A stretch of DNA of 64,000 bases from NCBI GenBank assembly GCA_015680685.1, contig MNCI01033300.1, positions 301,326 to 365,325 on the forward strand, in the 5' to 3' direction. This document shows, piece by piece, positions 35,891 through 47,614 of the stretch (positions are counted from its first letter, which is position 1; every line of letters begins with the position of its first letter). The DNA is from Gnetum montanum. Its lineage: Eukaryota > Streptophyta > Gnetopsida > Gnetales > Gnetaceae. The position numbers and the translations under genes were made by a program. A model generated the notes under the pieces. The model made no database searches. It saw nothing but the letters and a program-made list of their open reading frames with translations, and was not told the DNA's origin.

Positions 35891-37542
35891 NCTCCACAAG
35901 AAAACTAGAAATAGAGCAAGATTCAATGAACTTAGAAAAAGAAAGAAAAGAAACAGATTTGTGTAAAATCTCAAACATTTAAGCAAAGTAATTTTTCATG
36001 AGGAAACACTTCGCAATAAAGCTATCCCAATTCAATCTAATTATGAATTGTTCAAACCCTCTAAGCTCAACAAGCAATTTCATAAATACAATCTTATTAT
36101 ACTACCAAAAATCGTTGTGTAAACAACAAAGTATGAGTTTATATTTTGGTTAGTTAATAGTTGTCAAAGATTGCATTCAATAGAGCCTTCAATAAATTTG
36201 ACAATTTTAAGATAGAAATACCAAGGCAATACACTTTAAAAAACAATGAAGCTATTTCAGTTGTCTCAAAGTACCAAAGATTTTCCTAGATTCTCAATGC
36301 TTAAAATAGGTAATTTTGTTAAGAAATTACTATTAAATTGCTCTTGAGTCTTTTCAATAACATAAGCTCTTCTATGGCAAACCTTAATAGAAGTTTAATA
36401 TTGTACAAAAATAGAGCTATAAAAGCAACCTAGGAAAAATCCCAAAATTAAATGCCAAGCACAATACTATCTAAACCATTAGCTAAGTAACTAAAACAAA
36501 ATGGGAAGAAATGAACTCACAGGATTAAAACAAAGTAGCTGAATTGATGCCTTTAGCAAGCCATGATTTATAATCTTCAAGATTGCTTCTTCCAATCTTC
36601 AAAATTTTCCCCTTTCCCTTACATCTACATTTGAAGGTCCTTTTATAGTGACCTTAGGGTAGTTACAATAATCATGAGAGGTTAAGTGTATTACAAATAT
36701 CTAGGAATTTTATTTCTAACTTCCTTAATAAGTTATAACTTCTAAGAGAAAAATAAGCTATAATTGGCAAGTGTCTCCTTATCAATTACAACCTTACAAA
36801 TATCAAGGAGACCCATTATAGTCTCAATGGAAGATTATAACTTCCATTTGAAATTTTAAATTTCAAAAAGTAGAGCTTTATTGATTAAATGAATATAAAT
36901 TCTCTCATTTTGGAACCATAAACCTCCTTTTTTTAAAAAAAAAATACTAGTTGTAATCTAAGTAAACCTTAATTCTTTGTTTATAATAATTCATTTTTTG
37001 TTTTTGAATTGAATTGTTATTAAGGTCATATAACCTTAATTTACATGGTTGGTTTTTGATGTGCCTCACTTTGATGCTTACTTTGTGGCCACCATGCTCA
37101 CTATTGTGTCACCTCCATTGCATGCATTCTTTGTGTGTCTTGCATTTCTCACTTCCAGATCTCACTGCACTTAATTGATTAACTGATAAAAATGTAGGAA
37201 CGAATGCAGATACAATTGCAAATAATCCTTTTTGTAATTTTTAAATTAATTCCTAGATTTCATCTCCTCCATTGCATATGGAAAAACCATAATTTCTTCA
37301 TAACATAGGCTAAAATCACCTTGCTAAGCTTTTATTAATTCCATGCTTATAAACTCAAAATAAGCACACTTATTGAAAGAGCACTTTAACACCTTTCTCC
37401 ATTATGCTTCTCATGAAATTTTCCCTTAAAATAAATAATTTAACTCTTATTTTCCAATCATCTTTGAGAAGCTAATTGAGCAATTTTATTTCTTAGATCT
37501 TATTTCAGAAATATTTTCCATAAATATGATGTAAATGTGACA
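35500..37542 (-). repeat. Element X, 3' LTR (left portion inverted by assembly)
   Basis: Segments 35517-35680 (inverted), 36477-36602 and 37365-37542 match 52587-53283 in order. The right boundary ends ATGTGACA (minus-strand start TGTCACAT), the same as the right LTR copy. Directly right of it is a minus-strand polypurine tract, so this is the 3' LTR of a minus-strand gypsy-like element. The left end is blurred by the misplaced contig. Confidence 0.6.
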
Positions 37543-37565
37543 ATATTTCTTAGCCCCCCTTTAGC
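37543..37565 (-). other. Element X polypurine tract region
   Basis: The minus strand reads AAAGGGGGGCTAAGAAATAT directly before the LTR start TGTCACAT. This is a purine-rich tract at the plus-strand primer position. Confidence 0.6.
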
Positions 37566-37614
37566 ACATTAGCTGAGAAATGTAGACTTTATTGGAAACT
37601 TTTCTTTTTACATA

Positions 37615-37619
37615 GAAAC
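37615..37619. repeat. Target site duplication, left copy (GAAAC)
   Basis: GAAAC precedes the left LTR of the chromodomain gypsy element and recurs right after its right LTR (47610-47614). Confidence 0.88.
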
Positions 37620-38128
37620 TATAATTTCCCGTCCCTTATTAAGGGTGGAAAGAATTGTAAACAATATAATTAACCTTCAAATGAAGGGGCACGTTGTTAT
37701 GAGGAGTTACGATTATTCATGTATCCCTCGGGAAAGGGTTTGACCTATGCCATTTAAGGCCAAAGTTAGAGGTTATGTCGGGCATGGAGTTGCAGAGCTG
37801 GAAGAGGCAAGTAACGAGAGCTAGGTGAAGTAGGACAAGAAGGGACTAATCACCCCTTTGACAAGGCAACCTAACCATGGTGGTAGTGCTGGATTGCCTC
37901 TAAGGCTTAAGTGGCATGGGAAGATAAACTAGAGGGTGTTACAGTACTCTCTTTTATTAATAAAATTTTTCCATTTTCCTCTTTTCATTCTTCAGTATCA
38001 ATTATTTAATTACTAGTTAATTAATTTATTAATTATTTATAATATTTCTAGTATATTATCTAAGAAAACAATGAATGCAATAAATTAAGTGATCATATTT
38101 TTACAACATCCAAGAATGAAATGTCACA
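37620..38128 (+). repeat. Chromodomain gypsy 5' LTR (509 bp)
   Basis: Aligns end to end with 47102-47609. It starts TATAATTTCCCGTCC, where the right copy has TGTAACATTCAGTCC, so the terminal TG has mutated to TA. It ends AATGTCACA. Confidence 0.9.
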
Positions 38129-38130
38129 TT

Positions 38131-38142
38131 TGGTATAAGAGC
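38131..38142 (+). other. Chromodomain gypsy primer binding site
   Basis: TGGTATAAGAGC, two bases after the LTR, differs by one base from the initiator Met tRNA site TGGTATCAGAGC. Confidence 0.82.
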
Positions 38143-38389
38143 AAACCATAATTTAGGAAGAAAAACCTTATTTCATTATTATTGTTATTATAGAACACAA
38201 GTACATCTAAGCAAAATAACAAAATGGAAGAGAATATTATTTTATTTTTTTTGGTAACAAAATAGGAGTGAGAGGAAGTACATCTAAGTAGGATATAGAA
38301 AAGGAAGAATAGGGGTTAGAAGTAGAATGGGAAAGATGTAAAGAAAGAAACTATGATTATTTGTTACAACAAAATGACTCAAGGAGATC

Positions 38390-40548
38390 TATGACTATCT
38401 TCAATTATGATTCCCTTTCTTCAGTAGTAGCATCTGTTTTGCTAAGCACTACCTTGCATCTAGCTAGTCCATCACACAATTATTTGATGTATTCAGTCAC
38501 ACGTCTTGCTACAACTACTGATTACTCCTTTCTTTGAAGTTGGGTCTTCAACATATCCATCTATATTGATCGATCATCCATGTCATTTTTCCATTCTTTT
38601 TGCTTTCTCTGTAGAAATAAGATTTAAATTATGAGTTATGAGCAAATCAACACAAAAAAAAAAAAAAAAAAGAGGGGGAAGCATAAAGAATAAAAAGAAT
38701 AAGAATAAAAATATAAATAAAAAGTATTACCTAAAATTGATCATTGTCAATTTAGAGGAACTGTTCACAAGTCTCTAGATGGTGAGTGTAGCATGTTGCA
38801 CTCTCTAATTCTCCTAATAGTTACTCCAGATCTTTTACAACATTTTGAGCATCTTCAAGAATTAGATGCAAAGATGATAGAACCTCAACTTGTATTAAAT
38901 CATAATCTGTCTTGAATTTGCATGACTAAGACTATAGTAGATGGTAGAAACCCTCACAAATAGAATAGGGTTTGTTATCAAAGATTCGTTAACTAATGTG
39001 CCAAAGAAGCACAAGTTCTTCTTCAACAACCATCATTATCTTTCTCAACGAATAAGAAGAACTCAAGATAGAAAAAGAAGAAACCACTAGAATAAACTCA
39101 AAAAATGATGTCGATGTTGCCTGTGGAAGGGAACCTCTTCCAGGTGTTGCAAAAAAGGAAGGCATGACTATTGATCTAGGTGGTGGAATGGGAGTGTATT
39201 CAGAAGTGGCACCTACGTCATCTCTGTTCATCTCTTGGATAAAATACTGTAGCTCCATAGACCTCTACAACACAAAAATCAACATCATACAGAGAAAAGA
39301 GAGAAGTATTTAAACCTTTAAATAAGTAAAAGTTACCTCTAGTTGCTTTCCCCTATCTTATCTTAAACTTTGTTAAGTTTGTTGAGCTTGTTGTTGGGCT
39401 TGTTGTTTTATAACTACTGGATCGTTAGAACTTTGCCTAGTACATTGTCTCAACAAAAAGAAATTTATTAGGAAAAAAATTAGATAAGACATTAAACTAA
39501 GTTAATTATATTTAAATATATACCTTGGGAGTAGAAAGTGTGATTTTTTTGTGGTTGAACCATACCAAAGGTAGAAGTACCTTGAACTTCTTCAACTTCT
39601 GCAGCTCCACTCTACATTGGTTAATTCTGTAGCCCAAATTGCACTATCAAATATAAAAAACAAAAACATAATCAATAATAAGGAAATAATAAAAACATGA
39701 AAATACCCCATTAATTTCCTCCTGATTCTGAGCATGTTGTAAAGCTAGTTGACCTTTCTTAGCACCCATAATCTTACTCCTTATAACTTTTTCATTTTCG
39801 AGAAATTTAGGGCATAATCAGGATTATAATGAGTAAATCATTTTTTTGGATAGTCATAACTTAGGATCATATATATGAACAAGGGCATACAACATATGGT
39901 ATAAGATTTGGAAGGATTTTGCTGGGCAACAGTAATTTTAATCATGGCATTATACCAGGTAGAGAAACAAGACAATGACTAGTCATATATGCTACCTATT
40001 ATGACATCATAAAGTATGAAAATAGAATAAAAACTAACATAGGATTGCTACCACAAAACCTTGCTACTAATAAGTAGACATAAATCGAAGTAAGCCTCAT
40101 TAATAAAATCTCCATGAACAAATTGGCTTTTGCAATGGCAGAATTAGATAATTCCTTCTTACAAAAAGATTCAAATTTTGGAAAATAAGTTGAAGGAATT
40201 AAAGGATAATTACTTTGCTAAAAACTTAAGGCTACTTGAATATCAAGAGAAAGGATTGTTATTGCTCAAAAAACTAAATTGGAAGTAGAACTTTTTTTAC
40301 TATTGTACTATTCACATTATTCCATAAGAATGCCCTTGCAATGGAAGAGTTTAAAAATAGGGAAGACAAGTAAATTAGCTAAGCTAGAAGAGGTAAGATA
40401 CTTGAAACCTTCCTTCCCAAGTAAGCTACGAACATGATTGAAAGCAGAGAGTACATTATTCTAATATAAAATAATAATGGACGATTGAGAGCTACTTGAA
40501 GGAGTTTGAGGAAGGAGTTTGAGGTGAAGCTTGACGCTTAGGAGCCAT
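38390..40548 (-). pseudogene. Antisense ORF remnant in the gypsy leader
   Basis: The minus strand starts at 40548 with MAPKRQASPQTPSSNSF. It continues, through many stops, with blocks such as ITVAQQNPSKSYTICC and FTHYNPDYALNFSKMKKL (about 39750-39960), a Pro/Ser-rich patch near 39150-39258, and a charged, coiled-coil-like end near 38400-38600. The blocks resemble a putative plant transposon protein domain found in accessory ORFs of plant gypsy elements, but I base this on memory of the pattern only. Orientation is opposite to gag-pol. It may be an antisense accessory gene of this element or a separate nested fragment. Confidence 0.4.
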
Positions 40549-41129
40549 GATGAAGATGGTTAGAGTTCTTTGATGATAGAAAATCTTCAAGCTTCTCTAT
40601 TATCAATTCTCTGCTAATATTGAGTGGTGATGGGCAAGTCATGCTTCTTTTCATATTTATAATATAATTGTAGAAATCTTAATAAAATCAAATAGAAAGT
40701 TATACCTTAAGATAACCAAAGATTTAATAAAAGTTAACATATACTTTTTTAAAAGAAAAAGCTAACATTAAATTTTTTAGATTTTATGATCTCCAAGTTC
40801 ACTAAAATAGAATTATCTGTAGTTTAACTCAAAGTACTCTTTGAGATGATTTCAACGATACCAATTTCATCAAAATATGACTTATGGTTTGAAAGATACT
40901 ATAATTCTCGGGTTATGTGTAGTTTTTTAAAAAAATTATTTAAAACAAAAATGTTTTTTTTTTAATTTTTAATTTTAAAAAAATTGCTTTTTAAATTATT
41001 TTAAAAAATATAAAAAATAATTAAAAAAAAGAAGCGAGGCAGGAGGTCTCGAGTTCAAACTTGAGCCCCAACAAAAAAATTTATTTTACAAAAAAAAATA
41101 TATATATTATTATAAATTTTTTTTTGGAG

Positions 41130-41860
41130 GACTGCGAGCCATTGGGAGGGCCAGGATTGGTCCTTCCAACCACCGCGGCCGACTATGCTACCAGCTGTAA
41201 TCGCAGTTGACTTGCTGTTGCAGCCGACGACTATATAAGGATTGGCCCTTGGGCCAGCCCTAGGGGCAATCCTTAAACTATGCCATGCCTACTAGCATTC
41301 CATCACGCTGCACCATGCTACACCTGCCTGCAAGACGCCATGGCTACCTTCCTCCCCATCACACCACTTGATGCCTACTTGCCACCACACCACACTACAC
41401 CTACAGCTACCGTTGCATCGTGATCATTGCTGTATTTGCCACTGTTGGCCGCTTGCCGCTTGCCTGCTACTTGCTGCACACACCATCAATAACTACTTCT
41501 AGCATCGTTAATAACTGCCTTCAACACTATCGATAACTGCCTCCAACATCGTCCATAATTGCCTCCACTACTGTCGATCACTACCTTTAGCGCCACTGAT
41601 AATCACCTCTTTGGACACCATCGATAACCTCTTCTTCACACACAGGCCCTGAGACAGGCTGTGCTGGGCCTAACTAGGGCCACACAGGCCTAATCAAGGG
41701 CTACGTTGGCCCTAAAAATGGGCCACAATCAAGGGTTGCAAGGTCACTAAGACAGGTCGTACTAGCCTAAGGGAGGGCCATAGGGACCACACAATGGCCA
41801 CGTTGGCTTAGAAGAGGGTTGTGTGGACCTTGGAATGGGTCATTCGTCAATAGATGGAAA
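41130..41860. other. GC-rich block with a TATA-like site and degenerate short repeats
   Basis: This part is much richer in G and C than its neighbours. It contains CTATATAAGG at about 41229, then repeated units of 22-25 bp of the form ATAACTGCCTCCAACATCG at about 41487-41640, then many GGCC-containing words to 41840. No protein is evident. It may be the remains of an LTR promoter from a nested insertion, or a special leader of the host element. Confidence 0.45.
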
Positions 41861-42406
41861 AATCAATTTTTTCCTAACAATTGAAGGGAATTTTGAAATT
41901 TCCATCAACTAATAGAAAAATTTCAAAAAAGAAGAAGTTTGCATCCATAATTATTAATTTAAATTAAAAAAATGCATAATTATTTACAAAAATTTGAATT
42001 GGCACCTTGGTAACAAGGAAAATAAAAATTTTGTTATTAAGTGCACATGTTTTGGAGTAGAATTGGAATGGGTACATCTCTGGAAGTCTTAAAAAATGTG
42101 CAAGTTTTGTAAACTTAAAATGGCTATAAATTTTGAATCTAAAGTCCATTTTCAACCAAACAAAAATTGATCCCAATAGATTTGAACTTTCCAAACTCAA
42201 TGGAATTGCTAGATTTAGTTTTTGGATTATAGAAAATTAGCATTTAATTCATTGTTTTAGGTCTTGAAAATAATTACAATTCAGTACTCGATAAGAAATC
42301 CATGACAGTTTCAATTTCCTCTACAACTAACTAACGATTTCGAATCCTGTAAAAAGGGCCATAGAAGCTAAAGATTCTCAACATATCTAATTTCTTCAAC
42401 TTATCG

Positions 42407-43648
42407 ATGTCTAGAACCCGAAGAATAAATTGGAGAGAAATAGAAGCTCGAGTTAATGATCGAATAAATGCTCTTAAAAATCAAATTAATGAGATTAGGG
42501 GTGTTCAAGAAGAACTTTGACACTCAAACCAGGGGTTTGGGATAGAGATGTAAAATATGTCTCAAGAAAGTAGGAAATTGTCCCAGAGTTCAGAGGATAA
42601 ATGGTTAGACATGCAAGAAAAGATGGATTCCTTTGTGGACTTGATCAAGCAATTAACTGACCATCTCATTCAACATTCAAATCCTACCCATGGTTGACCT
42701 AGGGAACAACATCAAGATCAAGATCAACTTTCCCCTAGGAATTCACACCAAACACAACCCCCACTTGCTAGTAGATAGGATACTAAAATCTCTCTTGTAG
42801 GCCATAGAATTGAAACTGAAGGTCAGGGATATTGGAATTATCTTAATTCAATTATAACATCATTGACACAAGTTCATGCTAAGAAAGTAAAATTAGATCA
42901 TTATGATGGAACCCTTGGATCCAATGCTAAGATAAAGGATTGGCTTGATATAATGAAAAATTACTCTGATATGTTGAATTTGTCAAGCCATGAACATTTA
43001 GAAGTTATCTCCTTGTATTTAAGAGGACTTGTAGCAACACGATGGAATGGACTGAGATCTCAAAATATGATTACAAATTGGCTTAATTTTTGTCGAAATT
43101 TTGAATAAAAATTTGTTTCCGATTCTTTCCTTAAAGAGTGCAAAATGAGATTTGATTCCTTAAGGTTGAGAAGGCGATTTGTAGAAAATTACTACAAGGA
43201 CTTCTGTGATCTTTCTCAGTATGTGAGTTACCAGGATGAGGGAGAATTAACTTCAAAATTTATTAGTGGACTACATGCTCAACTGCATTCCCAAACATAA
43301 GCCCATAATCCTCAAACCATTAATGAAGCATATAGAATTGCTAAGGATTATGAGGAATCAAATTAAATACAAGCTACCCTTTGACAAGCAACTCTTTGAC
43401 AAACTACCTTTCCATAAGCAATGGTAGAGGAGACACCAACCAAAAAAGCTCGATTAGGATCAGGATGTTTCGTTTGTGGCGAAGATCATTTTAAACAAGA
43501 TTGCCCAAAATTTCAAGCAAAAACACAAAGGATCAACCAAATCAGGAATCACAATGCCAACCCAAACATAAACAAAGGAAAAATCCCAACCACCACCATA
43601 GCCGTGAAGAAGATATCTACATCAACTAAATCAGGTTTGCATAAATTT
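42407..43648 (+). pseudogene. Chromodomain gypsy gag (broken)
   Basis: It begins with Met at 42407 (MSRTRRINWREIEARVND), a basic and coiled-coil-prone start. It continues through stops to a conserved gag core (VKLDHYDGTLGSNAKIKDWL near 42889-42948 and SLYLRGLVATRWNG near 43013-43050). A CCHC zinc knuckle, C-F-V-C-G-E-D-H-F-K-Q-D-C, lies at about 43468-43506. Gag would coat the element's RNA. Several stops occur (for example at 43106) and make it non-functional. Confidence 0.8.
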
Positions 43649-43660
43649 TAATTTTCTTTC

Positions 43661-44119
43661 TTGATTTTTGAAGGTTCAATTAAAAGTAAAAAAATTAAAT
43701 TTTTGATTGATAGTGGTGCTAGTGATAACTTTATTTCTCTAAAGTTAATTAATTTATTGAAATTAAGTTTACCTTATAAAAAAATTATTAAGATAGAACT
43801 AGTAGATGGAATGACTGTGAGCAAGCATACTAAGTATGGAGAAATTAGCTTTACCTTGTAAAAAATGCCTTTCATTGATGAATTCTTTGAATTTGAACTA
43901 GGCGATGTTGACACAATTTTAGGAATGTCTTTCCTACAAAAATTTGATATTACTGTCTACTTTGGAACTTGTATTTTAAAAGTCCCAACCACTGATGGAG
44001 TTAGGGTTCTAAGGGGGGTAGGAACAACAAAAAAAATTCATACAATAACTATTAAGAAAGCTAAAATATTAGTTAAAAAAGGTGCTATGATGTTGGTTGT
44101 CAAAGTAACCCAACTTTAA
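43661..44119 (+). pseudogene. Chromodomain gypsy protease
   Basis: The retropepsin active site reads LIDSGASDNFIS at about 43704-43740, with the classic D-S-G. The second conserved block, ILGMSFLQKFDI, follows near 43917-43950. One stop at 43859-43861 splits the domain. Confidence 0.82.
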
Positions 44120-44279
44120 AGATCTTTAGGTACTGAGGAATATAAAGATTCGGTATTTGGTAAAACTAGAGAACTACCTCCAAAAAGAACTATAGAGCAT
44201 GCTATCAATATTTTTCCCAGTACACAACCTATTTCAAAAGCCTCTTATAGATTTTCTACTTCTGAATTGAGAGAATTAA

Positions 44280-45465
44280 AAGTATAATTAGACCAATTAT
44301 TGGAAGAAGAGAAAATTTGACCTAGCATATCACCTTGGGATGCACCAGTCTTATTTGTTAAGAAGAAAGATGGTACGTTAAGATTATGCATTGATGATAG
44401 AGCATTGAATAAAGTGACGATTAAAAATACTTATCCCTTGCCTAGGATCGATGATTTATTTGATCAACTTATAGGTGCATGTTATTTTCTTAAAGATTGA
44501 TTTAAAACTAGGTTATCACCAAATAAAGATTAAGTAGAAAGATATTTATAAAACTACTTTTAGAACTAGGTACAGGTTATATGAATTTGTTGTGATGCTA
44601 GTTGGATTAACTAATGCACCTACAACATTCATGGAATTAATGAATAATATTTTTTGTGAATATCTTGATCAATTTTTTATAGTATTTATGGATGACATAC
44701 TTGTTAATTCTAAGTCAAGAGAAGAACATGTCAAACATTTGAAAATTACAATGGAAATTCTTAAAGAGCATCAGCTAAAAGCTAAATTGAGTAAATGTGA
44801 ACTCTTTAAGGAAGAAGTTTCATACTTAGGACATATAGTTTCTAAGAAATGATTGCAAGTAGATCTAGCAAAAAATTAGTGTAATTTGGGACTGTTCTAA
44901 ATTAAAAGATGTTAAAGTGGTTCATAGCTTCTTAGGTTTAGCTGATTTTTATCAATGTTTCATTAAAGATTATTTTACCTTGGTAGCCCCATTGATTGAC
45001 CTTTTGCAGAAGAAACGTGTTTTCAAGTTTGATGAAAAATGCAAGGAATCTTTTCTCAAATTAAAGATGCTACTTATAATAGCACCTATTTTGAGAATTT
45101 CGGATGAAGAATTACCATTTGAAGTATCCATAGATGCTTGTGGAATAGGAATTGGTGCAGTTCTTTGACAAGAAGATAAAGTGGTATGTTATGAATCTCA
45201 TAAATTACGAGGAGTTGAGGTAAATTACTCAACCCATAATTTAGAATTACTAGCAATTTTTCATGCTTTGAAAGTTTGGAGACATTATCTTTGCAGAAAA
45301 ATGTTTGTACTAAAAATAGATTATAAAATTTTGGAATATTTGCAGAGACAACCTATTTTGAATACTCGTCAAAGGAGATGGGTAGAATTATTGGTTGAAT
45401 ATGATTTTTAAATTAAATATATTCTCGGTAAGAAAAATGTGGTTGTTGATGCCCTTAGTTGAATG
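44280..45465 (+). pseudogene. Chromodomain gypsy reverse transcriptase and RNase H (broken)
   Basis: Reverse transcriptase blocks in order: [16 protein letters not shown] near 44330-44375, [20 protein letters not shown] near 44388-44450, [15 protein letters not shown] near 44600-44645, and the catalytic FMDD in [11 protein letters not shown] near 44680-44712. [10 protein letters not shown] is near 44815-44845. RNase H shows SIDACGIGIGAVL near 45127-45165, and the tether LVEYDF followed by DALS closes near 45460. Stops and a frame break near 44500 and 44850-44900 inactivate it. Confidence 0.87.
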
Positions 45466-45479
45466 TAAAACTTAATGAT

Positions 45480-46770
45480 AGGTGTGGTAATGACCCCTAT
45501 GGAATAAGAAGTCAAGGAACAAATAAAATAAGAACCTTATTTTAAAAAGATTTTAACCAATATTTCTTATGAGCCTTGATATCAACTTACCTATAATGGT
45601 TTATTAACGAAAGGACAAAGAGTGTGCATACCAAAAGGAAATTGGAGACTAAGGTTTTTGTGTGAAAGTACCATAAGCAAGACACCTAGGTTATATTAAG
45701 ACCTATATGATAATTTGCAAATCTTATTTTTGGTCTGGAATGAAGAATGATGTGTTTTCATACATTAACAATTGTCCAACATGCCAAAGAATAAAAGTTG
45801 AACAGAGGAAACCTAGTGGATTATTACAACCTATGCAAGTCCCAACCTAGAAATGGGAAGATATCACTATGGATTTCATTGTGGTATTCCCAATAACTAA
45901 AAAGGAAAATGACTCAATTTTCATAGTGGTTGATTGTCTATCAAAGATGGCAGATTTTATAGCTTTGAAATCTACAAACACAGTAGAAGAAGTAGCCCAA
46001 AAATTTGTATGTGAAGTATTTTGATTGCATTGTTGTTCAAAATCTATCACTTCAAATAGAGATCCCAAGTTCATATCCAAATTCTAAAAAAATTTCTTTA
46101 GAGAGCTTGGAACCCTATTGAAATTTAGCACAGCTTATTACCCTAAGACTAATGGACAAATTGAACATGTAAATAGAATATTAGAAGATATCCTATGAAG
46201 CTATGTTAGGAGTAAATCAAAAATGTGGGAGAATTATTTGCATCTGGCAAAATTTTCGTATGATAAAAATTATCAAGGTTCTATACATTGAACATCATTC
46301 GAAGTAGTATATGGATGTAATTGTCATACGCCATTAACTTGGGTAGATCCAGCCTTAAGAATGGAATGGAAGGAAGAAGAAATGAAAATAATGGAAAACA
46401 TTGTCACAAGAATGAAAAAAAATTTACAAGCTACCCAAGATAAATATAAAGGATATGTAAATCAACATCGACTTAAAAAAGAATTCCAAGTAGGAGATCA
46501 AGTATTACTAAAAGTAAAACCTACTAGAAGTTCTCTTAAACTAGGAAAATATACTAAATTGGCACCTAGATTTTGTGGACCTTTTGAAATCTCTAAAAGA
46601 ATTGGCAAAGTAGCATATTGGCTAAATCTTCTAGCAACCTTAAAAATTCATCCAATTTTTCATGTGAGCTTGCTAAATAAATTTCATGAAAATGATGTAC
46701 CATATGTGTTGGATTGGAATACCTTGCCATTTCTATCCAATGTTAACTTTGAAGTTAGACCCATTGCTAT
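45480..46770 (+). pseudogene. Chromodomain gypsy integrase (broken)
   Basis: The zinc-finger end reads CPTCQRIKVEQRKPSGLLQ near 45777-45835. The core begins WEDITMDFIVVFP with the first catalytic Asp near 45855-45895, followed by DSIFIVVDCLSKMADFI. The C-terminal region includes [19 protein letters not shown] near 46492-46550 and the GPFEI...HPIFHVSLL (GPY/F-like) module near 46578-46675. Several stops interrupt it. Confidence 0.85.
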
Positions 46771-46920
46771 TAAGAACCAATGAACTAAGAAATTACAAAA
46801 TAAAACTATTAGAGAAGTTCTTATTTAATGGTCAAATTGTGATTAGTAGACTTGGGAAAATAGGAAATCTATTTTAAATTCTTATCCCCAACTTTTTGAT
46901 CATCATGATATTGAATGATA
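46690..46920 (+). pseudogene. Chromodomain-like C-terminal end of gypsy integrase
   Basis: After the integrase GPY/F module the frame reads a degraded chromodomain-like block: KLQNKTIREVLI then W, later TWEN and ILNSYP (about 46775-46900). In chromoviruses this module binds histone marks and guides insertion to heterochromatin. Stops are present, and the assignment rests on the spaced W...TWE pattern. Confidence 0.6.
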
Positions 46921-47088
46921 AATTGTATTTGTTATGGATGTAATAAATTATGTTTTATAGCTTTTGATCTTCTGTTTGTATAGATGATAATGAGGAAAAT
47001 AAAGAAACCAAAGCTGAGGAGCATAATAATGAAGCAATAGCTAAGCAACTGGACATAGAGAAAACGCTCAAGGATGAGCTAGATGCCT

Positions 47089-47101
47089 AAGGAGGGTAGA
47101 T
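47089..47101 (+). other. Chromodomain gypsy polypurine tract
   Basis: AAGGAGGGTAGAT directly precedes the 3' LTR start TGTAACATTC. Confidence 0.75.
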
Positions 47102-47609
47102 TGTAACATTCAGTCCCTTGTTAAAAGTGGAAACAATTGTAAACAATGTAATTAACCTTCAAATGAAGGGGCACCTTGTTATGAGGAGTTAGGATTATTC
47201 ATGTATCCCTTGGGGAAGGGTTTGACCTATGCCATTTAAGGTCGAGGTTAGAGGTCGTGCCAAGCATAGAGTTGCAAAGCTGGGAGAGGCAAGTAATGAG
47301 AGTCAGGTGAAGCGGGACAAGAAGGGACTGATCACCCCTTTGGCAAGATAGCCTAACCATGATGGTACTACTAGATTGCCTCTAAGGCTTAAGTGGCATG
47401 GGAAGATAACCCAAAGGACATTATAGTACTCTCTCTATTAACAAAATTTTTCTATTTTCCTCTTTTTATTCTTTAGTACCAATTATTTAATTACAAGTTA
47501 ATTCATTTATTAAATATTTATAATGTTTCTAGTATGTTATCTAAGAAAATGATGAATGTGATAAATTAAGTGATTGTATTTTTACGACATCTAGGAATGG
47601 GATGTCATA
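47102..47609 (+). repeat. Chromodomain gypsy 3' LTR (508 bp)
   Basis: Aligns with 37620-38128. It starts TG and ends GATGTCATA, followed by the GAAAC target duplication at 47610-47614. Confidence 0.9.
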
Positions 47610-47614
47610 GAAAC

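Larger units (their letters stand above)
37620..47609 (+). mobile_element. Full-length Ty3/gypsy chromovirus-type retrotransposon (inactive)
   Basis: A 9990-bp element with 509/508-bp LTRs, a Met-type primer site, gag, protease, reverse transcriptase, RNase H, integrase, a chromodomain-like end, a polypurine tract and a GAAAC target duplication. Integrase follows RNase H, the gypsy order. The LTRs differ at about 11 percent of sites over the first 170 bases I compared, so insertion is old. A feature not expected of the family is a 4.2-kb leader between primer site and gag, which holds an antisense broken ORF and a GC-rich block. All coding parts carry stops. Confidence 0.92.

Noticed and set aside
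41030-41075. Possible tRNA-like B box (GAGTTCAAACTTGAGCC), suggesting a SINE
   Set aside because: No A box at the right distance, no tail and no target duplication were seen.
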